A DNA stretch of 64,000 bases from Pararge aegeria (GCF_905163445.1 NC_053200.1:15996001-16060000); one strand, 5' to 3'; positions 1 through 11,320 are shown, numbered from the stretch's first letter. Translations and numbers: made by a program. The notes: generated from the letters alone by a model not told the origin.

Positions 1-186
1 GGTATTTTGATATTTATATTTCATTATAACTTTTTTATTTTTATGTTATTATTATTAAATTAATAGGAAAGTTTTACATAAATTTAATATTCAGTTATCT
101 GCTTATGTACTTACTCACCATTCAAGTAGCTAAACTAACGACTAGAGACTAAGAGATATATGATTGACCAACTTCTTACAAATAAA

Positions 187-762
187 GACTGCTATGTGAT
201 CAAGTCCATAATAATAGAGATAACTGTGTGACAAAATCTATATAAATAAGGACGGCTATGTGATCAAGTCCATAATAAAAGAGATAACTATGTGACAAAA
301 TCTATATAAATAAGGACGGCTATGTGATCAAGTCCATAATAATAGAGATAACTGTGTGACAAAATCTATATAAATAAGGACGGCTATGTGAACAAGTCCA
401 TAATAATAGAGATAACTATGTGACAAAATCTATATAAATAAGGACGGCTATGTGAACAAGTCCGTAATAATAGAGATAACTGTGTGATTAACTCTACATT
501 AATAGGGATGGCTATGTGATCAAGTCCATAATAATAGAGATAACTGTGTGACTAAATCTATATAAATAAGGACGGCTATGTGAACAAGTCCATAATAATA
601 GAGATAACTATGTGACAAAATCTATATAAATAAGGACTGCTATGTGAACAAGTCCATAATAATAGAGATAACTATGTGACAAAATCTATATAAATAAGGA
701 CGGCTATGTGAACAAGTCCGTAATAATAGAGATAACTGTGTGATTAACTCTACATTAATAGG
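187..762. repeat. 64-bp tandem array, nine units
   Basis: Nine head-to-tail units start at 187, 251, 315, 379, 443, 507, 571, 635 and 699, each exactly 64 bp, with the core GGCTATGTGATCAAGTCC. Units differ at a few sites (GATCAAG or GAACAAG, CCATAA or CCGTAA, CTGTGTGAC or CTATGTGAC). Units 5 and 9 are identical and both carry a distinctive TGATTAACTCTACATTAATA end, so units 2-5 and 6-9 form two 256-bp blocks. A short degenerate fragment precedes 187. There is no coding potential. This is a minisatellite or small satellite block. Confidence 0.97.
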
Positions 763-914
763 GATCTATAGTTCTGTGGCATACATACTTACTCATATGA
801 GATACCTACTTGACATAATTATGGAGGCAAAACTGTATTAAAATCTTCTTATATACAAATTGCTATGCTATATATCACAAACAACAAGTTACTGCGGTAT
901 ATCATCTTCTATTC

Positions 915-1025
915 CAGGGTGTCGGGGTCACCGCGGAAGGACACAACGCGGACCGTGGGACACGGTCGTTGCAGGATGGCCGAGTGTTAACAAGTACCCA
1001 ATAGGCGCCCGACGGACGTGACGTA
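915..1025 (+). other. GC-rich patch with a possible splice acceptor
   Basis: A sharp GC-rich island in AT-rich DNA directly follows a pyrimidine-rich tract ending CTATTCCAG. After the AG one frame stays open for about 25 codons (beginning GVGVTAEGHNADRG). No strong donor follows; AAGTACCC near 994 is weak. It may be an exon of an unseen gene or an old repeat. I do not recognise the peptide. Confidence 0.2.
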
Positions 1026-1319
1026 GTTGGCACATAATTATTACAAGATACTGTTTTATGTTCCTTTAATTATTTGATTGATATTACAATAATTGGTTAT
1101 TAATGTAATCCTGAATTTTTACACTAATTAATCAAATAGTATGAGCTATCTAAATATTAAATGTTGATTTGATACATTGATAAAAATACTATAAATAGGG
1201 TAGTAGAATAATAAGCGGACATTATAGGTGTGAGAGTCAACCAGGGTGTTACTCTGCCCGAAGTTATATTTGTTTTATTTTGCGGAAATCCTAGTCCTGC
1301 GTAATATTAGACTTATGAT

Positions 1320-1433
1320 CACATACTATATTATTCATAGAAATATTTATAAGTCACCTTAGTATCCATAACACAAGCTATGCTTACTTTGGGGCTAGAT
1401 GGCGATGTGTGTATTGTCGGAGTTTATTTATTA
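1320..1433 (+). mobile_element. SINE group A, 3' fragment
   Basis: This is only the 3' half of group A: the TATTATTCATA...GTCACCTTAGTATCC stretch, then ACACAAGCTATGCTTACTTT and the end GTGTATTGTCGGAGTTTATT. The tRNA-like head is absent. Confidence 0.85.
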
Positions 1434-2985
1434 ATCTGAAATAATAAGGGCCTGTTTCACCACTTTCTGATAACAGTCGGATAGCTTGTTCAAAAGTTTT
1501 ATCTTTGACCAAGCTAGAAGACTTAAAGTAAGAAAGTGACAAAACTTATGTTTTGACTATCCGACAGTTGACAGAAGGTACCTAATGAAGTAGGTAAGTA
1601 AGTGAGAATTTATAAGAATACGTCGAATCTGAACCGATTTTGATAGTTCTTCGTTAATTTTCAAGAGTTATGTTAAATATCGGAGATAGGGAAATTCTTA
1701 GTGATCATTAGCCAATTACGTTTCAGCAGTGCACATGGTGATCCTTAACATACTGTCATAAAACCATGTGTGAAAAATTCAAATAGAGAATATACTTCGA
1801 GGAAGAAATGTTTTGGAAACACCTCGCCACGTGGTTCCAATGCAGTTTGCGTAACTCACGTGGAGGCCGCATTTGCTATGGAATTCCTAATGAATCATGT
1901 GCGATACGAGAATGTCACACGGATGTAGACGCGGTGTGATTATGTTCTAATATATATAAGTATGCATATATTATGAAAAGGAAATAATTTATTTTTCGTA
2001 TTTTTATTTTAATAGAAAGATAAATTACCAGTAAGGGTCTATATCACTGAATAAGGAACATACGTAAACCGTGTACACGACTGATATTGAAGCATCAAAA
2101 ACCACTTCACTTTAGAATGGTTTCTCGAACAAACGGTTAGTCACTTTGTAACATTTAGAAGATGACAGTAATTATTTTACCTCTAATGTTCACACCCGCG
2201 CTAATGTTAACACCCGCGAAATGTTGCTAGCTCACTAACTTTACACATTTTATGGTGAAGGCTTAGATTCACCATAAAATGTGAAAAGTAGTGCGATAGG
2301 AAGTGGTCCTTTAGTTTTTTTTTTTAATTTTCGGAAGACTATCCCCATATATCTATATTATGTGTATGTCAAGCAATTTATACCGTGCAACTATTTATAT
2401 TACGTTTCTGGTTTTCACAGATGTTATAATAAATTCCGCATTGCTGACTTCACGTAACACCCTGCATTACCATGTATTGCCAGCACTGCACCGTTCTTGA
2501 CATTTCGGTGAAAAATGGGTGCAATGTGAGGTTAAGGCTTCGTTTAAAAACCGTTTTTTACAACTGATAACGTCTCTGGCGTAGTGCTATTAGTGTCTAC
2601 ACAGGCAGGGCTCGTGTATAATTAGTCTATTAGCTATTTTACATGATATGCTATGAAGGCTGTAAGAAATATCCGTTTTAGTTTTAATATTGGTTAAGTA
2701 TTAAGTTTTTTTTATTTGAAATTTTTTTTCTCATTTTGTTGTGTTGTGCTCTTTTAAATTAGTGTTATAGGCTTCCAGCCTTTCTAATTGATATAAATAT
2801 TAACAGCTCATGCGTCACCAACGAATTGTCGTACACTGCCGTCATTTTTAGCCAGCTCAATCAATTAATCTGAAAGTTCTGCACCGTTGCCTTGTTGGTA
2901 TCACATTGACAATTCCGGTGTGCTTTGCTTCCCCTGTCTTATACGCAACTCAAAGAATGAGAGTCTGGCTTCCATTTTATCTGCC
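1434..2985. other. No gene recognised
   Basis: AT-rich, apparently low-copy sequence with no long open frame. It contains an 18-bp tandem duplication (2183-2200 and 2201-2218, one mismatch, ending ACACCCGCG) and the hairpin listed at 2244-2283. Confidence 0.6.
2244..2283. repeat. Perfect 16-bp inverted repeat
   Basis: The arms are CACATTTTATGGTGAA (2244-2259) and its exact reverse complement (2268-2283), with loop GGCTTAGA. No repeat family is recognised around it. Confidence 0.95.
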
Positions 2986-3010
2986 TTATTTTTCTGCCAT
3001 AATGAAATAA

Positions 3011-3235
3011 AATAATACTATAATACTACATTGCCATCTAGCCCCAAAGTAAGCGTAGCTTGTGTTATGGATACTAAGAAGACTGATGAATATTTGTATG
3101 AATAATATACATAAACCCAGACACTGAAGAACATTCATCACATAAGCATTTTCAACAACAGTTGTGGGAATCAAACCCACGGCCTTTGACTCAGAAAGCA
3201 GGGTCGCTGTGCACTGCGCCAGGCGGCCGTCAAAA
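3011..3235 (-). mobile_element. SINE group A, nearly full length
   Basis: On the minus strand the element begins TTTGACGGCCGCC and has a degraded A-box region GCGCAGTGCAC and the B-box variant GGTTTGATTCCC. It then runs through the group A body to the GTAGTATTATAG end. The short open frame crossing it is a by-product of the repeat. Confidence 0.9.
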
Positions 3236-3492
3236 ATTAATGCTTCACCACCTATCATAGATCAGTGCAGCAGTGCTCTATATACATTAAAAAAGATGAT
3301 ATGGTAGATAAGCATATTGTGCATAATTCCTGTGCCCACCCTGGCGGATACACGGGGCTGTCATCGGAGCACTCGGCGGGCGAAGCGGATCAGGATGGGC
3401 GTACTTTATGTGCGTCTGTATATCACGCGACTAATCACATTCCACTTTCACTCATTACACATAAATTGCAGGATAAATTCACTAATTCTGCG

Positions 3493-3708
3493 CGTCATAT
3501 CAACCCGTTACCCGCCCATCACAGATTACGGGTTTCCTCCCAGAATGCAAAGGGCTATAGTTACACTTGCCCAAGTTACCGTAGGCCAGCTTGGCCAAGT
3601 GCGGATCGGTGGACTTCACACGCGTTCGGAAACATTATGGTGAATTCTCAGGCATGCTGGTTTCTTTCACCGTTAAAACAAGTGATATTTTAATTAATGA
3701 TATTTAAT
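3493..3708 (-). mobile_element. SINE group B, 3' part
   Basis: Read on the minus strand: ATATCACTTGTTTTAACGGT, a GTGAAAGAAACCAGCATGCC segment, then AAGTCCACCGATCCGCACTT, ending GTTGATATGACG. It is divergent. The overlapping frame at 3265-3693 is therefore not a gene, although 3330-3490 itself is not recognised as repeat. Confidence 0.8.
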
Positions 3709-3859
3709 TAATTGCTTTGCATTTCCCACGAGTATGTACAATTCTTGAGTTAAAATTTGCCAACATTTTTATTAACTACCAACTAAAAAGCATAGTGGCT
3801 AGAACTCCGCCTCCCTTCCGGGGGGGACCCAGGTAGAGCTCTAGCCTTATTCCCTTGGC

Positions 3860-4342
3860 ATTGGCCGTTTGCCAGTTCGAACCTTCAACTTTGCGGAGCT
3901 ATGTGTACACGCGGGCTAAAGATGGTACATCGATAAGAGAGTCGTACTTGTAATGGGATACCTAAACCTAGGATATTAATCCGGGTACTCACTGGAGTGA
4001 CGTGTGTGTCGTGTCGCGAGGTTAGTTACTGGATTCGATATAAGAAAAACTTGTAGCGACTTCACAACATGTTATAATTATAAGGCGGAGTAGGTAACAG
4101 TTAAGTAGGTGGCAGTCTCAAAACACGAGTCGCCATCACATCGCAATCAGGAAAAAGTAGGAGCGTCTATGCTTGGCTTCTTTAGAATAAATGAAGATGT
4201 ATTGAGTAATAAAGGTTAAAAGTGTTCACCAATCAGCACTGGGGCAGCATTGTGGACTATGGCCTAAACCCTTCTCGTTGTGGATGAGACCGGTGCCCTG
4301 TAGCGGGCGGTAGTGGGTTGATATGATGATGATGAGAATAAA
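3860..4342 (+). mobile_element. SINE group B, split copy
   Basis: Head-proximal sequence (CAGTTCGAACCTTCAACTTT, 3876-3895, then GCGGAGCTATGTG) and tail sequence (CACCAATCAGCACTGGGGCA from 4228, then GGGTTGATATGATGATGATG to about 4336) belong to the same family. They are separated by about 300 bp of unrecognised DNA, suggesting either an insertion into the SINE or two partial copies. Confidence 0.65.
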
Positions 4343-4609
4343 ACTTCGAAACATGAGTACAAAACCCAAGTTAAACGTACGTTTAAGTAATTAGATAACT
4401 TGCGGTCTCTGTGGTCAGTTATTGATGTGTAGGTAATTGCTTGCTAATTACCAATTTATTGTTCCAATTACATTAAATTATCGGTGACCTTGCTGCGTCC
4501 TTTAAAATACAACGAAAGTTTGTTAGTTTAAAAGTAACATATTATTTAGTTTTACTGACTGTCAGTGGAAAAGCACTGCCTAAAACCAGAGAAACACTTC
4601 GCAGGGCAT

Positions 4610-4808
4610 GCTGCTTCGCAAATATTATAAATTCGAAAGCGTGTTTGTTTATCTGTTCTGCTCACCCTAACTAAGCAACAAATCAACTTGATTTCTGGCA
4701 TTGAAAGGACGGAGAATAACGTCTCAGCTACTTTTTATCCCAGGAAAACAGACGGTTTCCAAAGGTTTTGTTATGAGCGCGGGCGAAAAACGCTGGCAAC
4801 ATCTAGTA
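4610..4808 (+). mobile_element. Helitron-like non-autonomous element
   Basis: The motif ATTATAAATTCGAAAGCGTG and the TTTGTTTATCTGTTC stretch start the element. It continues through the TACTTTTTATCCCAGGAAAA segment to GGCAACATCTAGT. The CTAGT terminus and this layout match a widespread lepidopteran non-autonomous family. Helitron origin is inferred from the terminus only. Confidence 0.6.
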
Positions 4809-5009
4809 TGTAATAAAGCTAAAGCCAAAGCTGTAGCAGCGGGTGGTAAGCATTAATTATTTCAACAATATTGTGGTACAGCTTGTATTGGGCGATGGCC
4901 GATAGCGCGCCCGCTCGTGATGCATGCGAGTGAGAATTGGAGCCCCGACACGCTACGGCCGGTGGCCATTTTTCGTTCCTAGTCACACTACACTAACAAC
5001 TATAATCTA

Positions 5010-5155
5010 CAATATTAATATTATAAATACGAAAGAGTGTTTGTTAGTCTTTACGCCCTCACTAAGCAAGCATTTAACTTGATTTTTGGCCTAGAGTTAG
5101 TTGTAAGGACGGAGACTGTCCGTTTCCTATATTCAATCTATCTGTAATCTCGGAT
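5010..5155 (+). mobile_element. Helitron-like element, 5' part
   Basis: Same opening as the 4610 copy (AATATTATAAATACGAAAGA, then GTGTTTGTTAG and ACTTGATTTTTGGC). The 3' part with CTAGT is missing. Confidence 0.55.
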
Positions 5156-5298
5156 AAGTTGCTAGGCAAAGTTGTTATTTATTAAAAATTAAATGGATAT
5201 TCTTAGACAATAACAACGTTGCTAAATAACCAATCTATAGATAAAGGATAGATTTAATAAAGAAAACGGATATATGACCATATATATTTGCATCGTCG

Positions 5299-5412
5299 GA
5301 TTTTTTTTTTTAATTCCACTACAATTCAGCCCTTGCTCTCCTGCTGGCAAGTGATAATGCAGTCTAAAATGGTAAGATGCTAACCGGTTGTATTTAACCC
5401 GAACCTTTAATC
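5299..5412 (-). mobile_element. SINE group C, 3' part
   Basis: On the minus strand it runs from the AACCGGTTAGCATCTTACC region through CTGCATTATCACTTGCCAGC to a GTGGAATTAAAAAAAAAA poly-A end. The head is missing. Confidence 0.75.
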
Positions 5413-5464
5413 TCATACAAGACAAATTTATCAAAAATGCAGCCGTATTTATAAGATTATAACC

Positions 5465-5705
5465 ACCTACCCACTCCTACTCATATTATAAATGCGAAAG
5501 TTTGTATGGGTGGATGTCTGTTACTCTTTCACGCAAAAACTACAGAACCAATTTGACTGAATTTTGGAATAGAAATAGATTATACCCTGCATTAATACAC
5601 AGGCTGATTTTTATTCCGCGAAAATCTCTGGCGGGATTCGTGAAAAACCAAAAAACAGCGCACGAAGCCGCTGGCTGGTCAAATATAATTTTAAATATTT
5701 CTAGT
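5465..5705 (+). mobile_element. Helitron-like non-autonomous element
   Basis: It opens ATATTATAAATGCGAAAGTT and has ACAGAACCAATTTGACTGAA, ACACAGGCTGATTTTTATTC and CGCGAAAATCTC in the usual order. The GGCGGGATTCGTGAAAAACC part follows and the terminus is degraded. The short plus-strand frame inside it is repeat-derived. Confidence 0.6.
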
Positions 5706-6164
5706 AAACTTTTCATTAATTAAATAAGAATTGTTAGCACATTCGTTAAAATGCTAGTCAATTTTATAAAATACCGGACACATATCAAGTTTTAGTTGTC
5801 AAAAGTTAAATTAATTATTTACCCACTTCACAAAATAAATGTTTTCAAATTATATATTTAAATTATATTTTTAAATATCAAACTCCCATGGTTATTGGAA
5901 CATTCGTATTTTTTACACCAAATATCCTTACTTCCTTTACGTCCTAGTGAGCCAAGCAAAATATGTTTTCACCGCGAGTAACACCGCAAGTCGCAGCTAG
6001 TGTCTATACAATAACAAGGGTTGGTCTCGTGGTAAACTTAGAATCTAGACTTGTTATGATTTTTTAGAATAAAATCTCCGAATATAATTTGTCCCGACAA
6101 GCCAGCAGAGAAATATATTACAAACGTGTGTTTTTTTATACATCAAACAGTCATATCATGAGAC

Positions 6165-6262
6165 CGAGTCTGACGGAGTTCGAACCCCCACTAACTTTTC
6201 GGAGCTATGTGCGTTTTATAATTTAGGCAATTAAATATCACGGTGAAAAAAATAGCTAAACA
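6165..6262 (+). mobile_element. SINE group B, head fragment
   Basis: Contains the B-box-like GAGTTCGAACCCCC, then TTTTCGGAGCTATGTGCGTT and AATTAAATATCACGGTGAA. Confidence 0.75.
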
Positions 6263-6629
6263 GTTTGTCCTTTTGCCGCGGAGAAAAGTTTTAACTGTCC
6301 ATGCTAGCCGTGCTGAGAGGATACCTGACCCCACGGTAATGATGATATTATACAGATAATAATCAGTGAAAAGATAAAATGATAATTATTCGGAGCGATG
6401 CAAATACGATGTTCCGACCTCACGTGTGTTGCAACAATGGAACCATTCCAAATTTACTTGCGCGCAAAAATGCACTTTGCATTTCTATTGTTAATTATTG
6501 AGCGAAATTGCTTTTCTTCCTGGAAATATTTGCTGTTAAATGTGTTAAGCACCGTGTAATAACCTGGCAAATAATTACATCATATTTACAAAATTACAAT
6601 CTAATTGCTTTTTAGGGTTCCGTGCCCTT

Positions 6630-6815
6630 TAAGGACCATGGCCGAGTTCGAAACCAAGCCCTAACTATTCTAAGCAATATAGCTTTAACGGTGAAGGAAA
6701 ACAGTGAGGAAACCTGCAAACCTAAGAGTTCTCCATAATGTTCAAAAAGGAGTCCACCAAGCCGCACTGAGCCATCATGGTGGATTACTGCCCTAACCAC
6801 TTCTCATGATAGTTT
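6630..6815 (+). mobile_element. SINE group B
   Basis: Contains CCGAGTTCGAA, AGCTTTAACGGTGAAGGAAA, CCTAAGAGTTCTCCATAATG, a shortened AGGAGTCCACCAAGCCGCAC segment and CCCTAACCACTTCTCATGAT. Confidence 0.85.
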
Positions 6816-6817
6816 TT

Positions 6818-7104
6818 TATTTATATATTCCACCACAAGTTAGCCCTTGACTACAATCTCACCTGGAGGTAAGCGATGATGTAGTCTGAGATGGTAACGG
6901 GCTAACTACCCCTAATCCGTTTCTACGCGACGTCGCGTCCGGAATACTAAATCTCTTAGCGGCACGCCTTTGTCGGTAGGGTGGTTATTAGCTACGGCCA
7001 AGCATCCTACCAGACCAGACCAGACCAGAGAAAATTCAAAAATGATAAATTGCCAAATTGACCCAATTGACCTGCTACTTAAATTCACAGCGCTCACCGT
7101 CGCT
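6818..7104 (-). mobile_element. SINE group C, nearly full length
   Basis: On the minus strand it runs from the head (GGTGAGCGCTGTGAATTTAA) through TTGGCAATTTATCATTTTTG and a GTCTGGTCTGGTCTGGT run (7008-7026, a small 5-bp tandem) to TAGCTAATAACCACCCTACC. It ends AGTCAAGGGCTAACTTGTGG plus an A/T-rich tail. It abuts the group B copy on the left. Confidence 0.88.
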
Positions 7105-8330
7105 TTAAAGTTAGTAAATGTGCAATGATAAGAGATTTAGAAGTAGCGCCGCTGAATTTGTACCATGTCTTTCAACCATATATTAACATACGAGTAAGTG
7201 TTATGTACCAGCACTTTACATAAGTATAGTCGTACTTTTAGTTATTTAGTTCTTAGGCTGTTCGTAAAGAAATTACGAGAGTACCCGAAGGCAATAATGA
7301 CTAGTAATTTCCTTACAATCTAGATTTTTATCCAAATTCCTAGTGATTTCATTACAACTACCCCCAAATTAGGTACCATCAATAACGTAGCTAGCGCATT
7401 TATGTCGAGAAAGGGCTTTCCGAACAGAGGGTTAACAGCTTTCGACCTAAATCCTTATCGCTTCCGGTGGGGGCTGTTTCCTCTGGGCACTCGCGACAGC
7501 CCTCCGTGGCCGTTCTGATGGGCCATTTGATTTATCGGCTCGCAACTGCTGGGGTCAACGGCCTAAGCACGGAAATTCTGTACAAATTCATGTACGAAAC
7601 ACATTGAGAGCCGTCATTTGTAAAATGTTTTAAAGAATAGTGGGTTTTATATGTAGGTGCTAATAATTCTGAATTTTTCATAGCTTTAATTAATATTTGA
7701 GCTATTACCATTTATGACGATTAGTTTTGACAAGGATTGTAGACTGTGGTTCAACGGATAATAAATATAAAGGGACGGCCGTAAGACACTATACTTATCA
7801 TCATAGCAGTCATATAGCATCAGCGTGCCTGTTCGCCCTTAAAGTATCCCTATTTCTTAACTAATTACCGGTTAAATTCACCGGTTAAAGTGTTGAAAAA
7901 TCTAACCTAACTCATGGGAAATGTTGTACAAAATTATAAGCGATTATTGATGGTTAAACATGCTTTCACCGGTGACATCTTTCAGAGGACATCAGAAAGA
8001 TTTTCCAGATTTCATTTTGAAATTTTTTTTACTTACTTATTACTACTTATTGTTAAGTTGTATTAAACCAGCTAAATATACCCACTTCTATTTATTACCT
8101 CGCCTTGTAAGCACCAAATAAATTGAGGACAAAATTCAAACCTGTTTTTTGGTTTCTAATTTTGTTTTCTCAAGTTTTTACGAAATAGATGCTTATATAA
8201 TTGTTTTTACCGTAACATTTTTCGAGAAAAAAGAGCCCTTTTTCTACATCTACTGGGCTTTGCATTTTTGAAACGTCAAGTAAGTATATTTCCAGTCACT
8301 CTACCACAGCACCGGTTCAGATGGCAGATA
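7105..8330. other. No gene recognised
   Basis: AT-rich spacer with a GC-rich patch at 7440-7565 that shows no long frame or convincing splice sites. A short direct repeat of ACCGGTTAAA lies at about 7866-7888. Confidence 0.5.
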
Positions 8331-8339
8331 ATAAGAGAT

Positions 8340-8508
8340 CTTAACAATAGTTAATTGTAAAGTCCAAATCTCCTGAGGATGCTCCGGTTTCGAAACGAAA
8401 CGTGCGTAGTGGGTACATTGCCGAAAGAAATTATTAATTACGCAATACAGATTCTCTTGCTTTACGCGGAGGATAGCAAATTAAGCTTAATTTTCATAAT
8501 AGATAAAT
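8340..8508 (+). mobile_element. TIR family element, copy 1
   Basis: It ends in the family signature TAGCAAATTAAGCTTAATTT then TCATAAT. Before that it has GAGGATGCTCCGG and CGAAACGTGCGTAGTGGGTA in forward orientation, then CAGATTCTCTTGCTTTACGC. No transposase frame is present, so it is a non-autonomous element. Confidence 0.75.
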
Positions 8509-8944
8509 ACGTCTGGCAAAAATTACTCTCCGTTTCGTGAGTCGGGTTATGCCCTTACTCCATGCCAGTAGGTCGTCCTACCAACATAGAGAGCATAATC
8601 AACAGGACAATACCTAAGTAGTTAATGCCTCCTTCACATTATTAAGACTATCACTTCGTCGATAAACTATAAACCCATCACGCGCCAAGTGGCCAAGGTG
8701 CTATTGTTCGGAAAGGGTGTAATTGGCGAGCGCGGCTGCGTATCCTGCGGAACTGCGATAGTATCGCGGATGAACCCACTTTGGGGTCCGTCCAACGCGT
8801 GTCAAGGAGAGGGTGTCTAAACAACTCATTATGGCGTATCCTTTTCATAAGAGGTAGTTATTAAATCAAATCAAATCAAAACTTTAATTATTTAAGTAAG
8901 AAATATGTATACAACAGAAAATACTTTTGTTGCGTTATAATCTT

Positions 8945-9314
8945 TCATATCTTTTTTTTTATGTATATATAAAAGAGAAAGTGTGTGGGTATGTTCCGTA
9001 TAGGCTCCGAAACCGCTGAACCGATTTCAATGAAACTTTCAGGGACCTGACCTGGCAAGTAATCCTGTAAGATTTGGTGACGATCGGAGCACCCCTTATT
9101 TTGAACACTATGATGATATTCTTGTTGGGTGTTTGTTGGGTGTACATGGGTGTAGATAATGATCTTCGCCCGCTCGAGAAGAGAATGAATACGGAGAGAA
9201 ATAAATGATTCAATATATTATAAGACTTAAATTAAAAATATAATGATGTAAGTTTATTGTTGAAATAAAATAAAGCAAAATCTAGCCCGGCGAAGCGGGC
9301 TGGGTACGCTAGTT
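8945..9314 (+). mobile_element. Helitron-like element with terminal hairpin
   Basis: The 3' end is GCCCGGCGAAGCGGGC (9285-9300), a GC-rich hairpin, followed by GCTAGT 14 bp later. That is the hairpin-plus-CTAG arrangement of Helitron termini. The body contains the GAACCGATTTCAATGAAACT motif common in lepidopteran copies. No Rep/helicase frame is present. The 5' limit is approximate. Confidence 0.7.
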
Positions 9315-9349
9315 GTAAATAAATAAATATACAATATAATAATTGCGAA

Positions 9350-9588
9350 GCAGTGATAGCGCAGTGGAATCCCAGCACGCAACTCTAACTTGTCTAAGTT
9401 ATATGCGTTTTAAGTAAGTAATTAAAATATCACTCGCTTAAACGGTGAACGAAAGCATCGTGAGGTGAAAACCTGCATGCCTGAGAGTTCTTGATAATGT
9501 TCTCAAAGGTGTGTGGAGTCCACCAATCCGCACTGGGCCAGCGTGGCGGACTACGGCCTTAACGCTTTCTCATTTGGGACCCTTTTTT
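9350..9588 (+). mobile_element. SINE group B, internal head deletion
   Basis: The A-box-like AGTGATAGCGCAGTGG is followed at once by AATCCCAGCACGCAACTCTA. The segment between A and B boxes is deleted, so this copy could not be transcribed from its own promoter. The body is complete to CTTAACGCTTTCTCATTTGG. Confidence 0.88.
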
Positions 9589-9639
9589 CTGGGGTTTCGA
9601 CCAGGGTTCTTATCCGCAAAGACATGCAGACGTGCAGAC

Positions 9640-9748
9640 GATTAAACATTCCGGTACGATGCCGTGTAGAAATATAGGGGTGTGCGTTACTATTCATCAG
9701 GTCTGATTGCAGTCAAGGGCTAACTGGTAGAAGAATAAAAAAAAATTG
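9640..9748 (+). mobile_element. SINE group C, 3' fragment with internal deletion
   Basis: ATTCCGGTACGATGCCGTGT and TATAGGGGTGTGCGTTACTA are followed, after a deletion, by TGATTGCAGTCAAGGGCTAA and a poly-A end. Confidence 0.8.
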
Positions 9749-10015
9749 CACAAAAAATCTTTTCTAGTCAAATTATTATCTCTAAATCGAAAATTAAATA
9801 AGTATAGTTACATATCATGCAGCGTGGTGCCGGCAGATCAGAATACAGTTATCACCACCCCTCCTCTTAGCGCGGATGTCGTACGAGGCGATTAAGGGAA
9901 TATATCGGAGAACGGGCAGTAGCGTCGTCTATGCTACTGTGCAAACTCGCTGGGAGGGGCCTCCAGTGCAGCAGTGGACTGTTATAGTTGATAACGAAAG
10001 GGTTATACAACTGAC

Positions 10016-10219
10016 CTCGTCACACGCAGAGCAGCGCGGCTTCAAGTTCTCGGCGTGATGCCTGCCGCAGTAGAGGCGGCCGTCTTTCCAGAAGTACACC
10101 AGGTCCACCAGCAGCTCCTGGCACGTGCTGCACGCGAAGCAGGCGGGGTGCCAGCGCACCGACGGGCCCGCCCGAGCCGCAGACACGCACATGTCGCCCG
10201 CGGACATCGACTCCTCACA
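10016..10219 (-). CDS. Internal exon of a Prickle-family gene (LIM domain 1)
   Basis: This is one internal exon of 204 nt (68 codons), phase 0 at both ends. It is preceded by an acceptor (TTGTTGTTAACAG) and followed by a donor (GAG then GTCAGT). It encodes most of a LIM domain: exon residue C1 is the second Cys of the first zinc pair, then H24-x2-C27, C30-x2-C33 and C51-x2-H54. C63-x2-C66 opens the next LIM domain. The YCGRHHAENLKPRCSACDE stretch is characteristic of Prickle/Espinas; Testin is the main alternative and fits less well. Prickle proteins are cytoplasmic PET-LIM scaffolds of the Frizzled/planar-cell-polarity pathway. The PET exon and LIM2-3 exons were not found in the window, so neighbouring introns must be long. 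Intact splice sites argue against a processed pseudogene. The exon is far more GC-rich than its surroundings. The exact paralogue cannot be decided from one exon. Confidence 0.9.
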
Positions 10220-11320
10220 CTGTTAACAACAACTTGGATAAGTATCAAGATAGAAAGATGTCAACCATCCAAAAGTAAGAGGTACCCAAATAACATTAGT
10301 TTGAAGCCTCTACAGCGGGAATTGCAATTGCATGGTCATAATTATTTTAAATTAATAGCCATAAGGAATGCAATTTCTCACAATTTAATAATGTCTTTAA
10401 GGATTCAAATGTAATAGAGAAACAGGTCTTGATTTGATCTGCAGTGATTTATTGTCAAGTCATTTTGTTTCGTTACGTATCGCGTGACTTTTTAGTGTGA
10501 ACCACCCATGAGAGTCGTATTAAAAAAACAATCAAGCTTTCAATTTAAAAGTGTTCGACCTGTTAACAATCTGTGTATGAACTTTCCAAATGCCCTGCAA
10601 ATCTTATGGGCTCAAGTCATTACTAACGACCGACAGTTTTAAGTTGGAGGATTCCCGGATTATTATGGTTTAAAATTAAGAATGGATGATTTTTGTTTTT
10701 AAGTACGAACCAGAGCTATTTGGACTTCAGCCAGCCCTTTTACAGAAGACTTATCGAGACTTCTGTTATTGGACAAGCCTTATGCCATAATATTATATTT
10801 GTATTGTCCACATAGTGAACAATTCATGAAACGTACTCGACCTTATTTATTAGAGCATAACATTATTTGGGCTGATATAACGTCGCGGACAATACAAGGC
10901 CTCGCTCCTAATCCGACTTCGCAGGACCTTTTTAGCAGTCGTACATGTTTTATATTTTGTGTATTTGTTTTACAATACTAAGCTGCACTGCAATTCCATC
11001 GGAATAGTCAGAAATCGATGGAAACCCGAGTATTGCTTTGACTATCAGAGCCACAGGTTTCACACAAGCTTTACATGCCAGTCCCAAGTTTTAATATAAA
11101 AAAATTAAAGAAAGAAAAACTTGTATTTGGGTATACACACAATAAAACTTAGCCTACAAAATAATTATAGGTACGGTGTAATCCCGAAATGGTCTTCACT
11201 CAGCATGTTTCTGTGTCTGTTAAGACCCAGCGCTGATCCTCCGCAAACCAGTCGTGACGTTTGGACGGTAGGCACTGACAGAGCAACGCTTAATAACTAT
11301 GGATATAAATAAATAAATAA
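10220..11320. other. Probable intron; nothing recognised
   Basis: If the LIM exon is real, this is intron upstream of it. No second exon with LIM or PET motifs was seen on the minus strand. Short frames here are in AT-rich DNA. Confidence 0.5.

Noticed and set aside
187..762. CRISPR-like array at the left end
   Set aside because: Units are 64-bp direct tandem repeats without unique spacers in a eukaryotic genome.
3265..3693. 142-codon plus-strand open frame
   Set aside because: Its second half is antisense to a group B SINE and the first half has no recognised domain or splice context.
10055..10414. 119-codon plus-strand open frame
   Set aside because: Antisense shadow of the GC-rich Prickle-type LIM exon.
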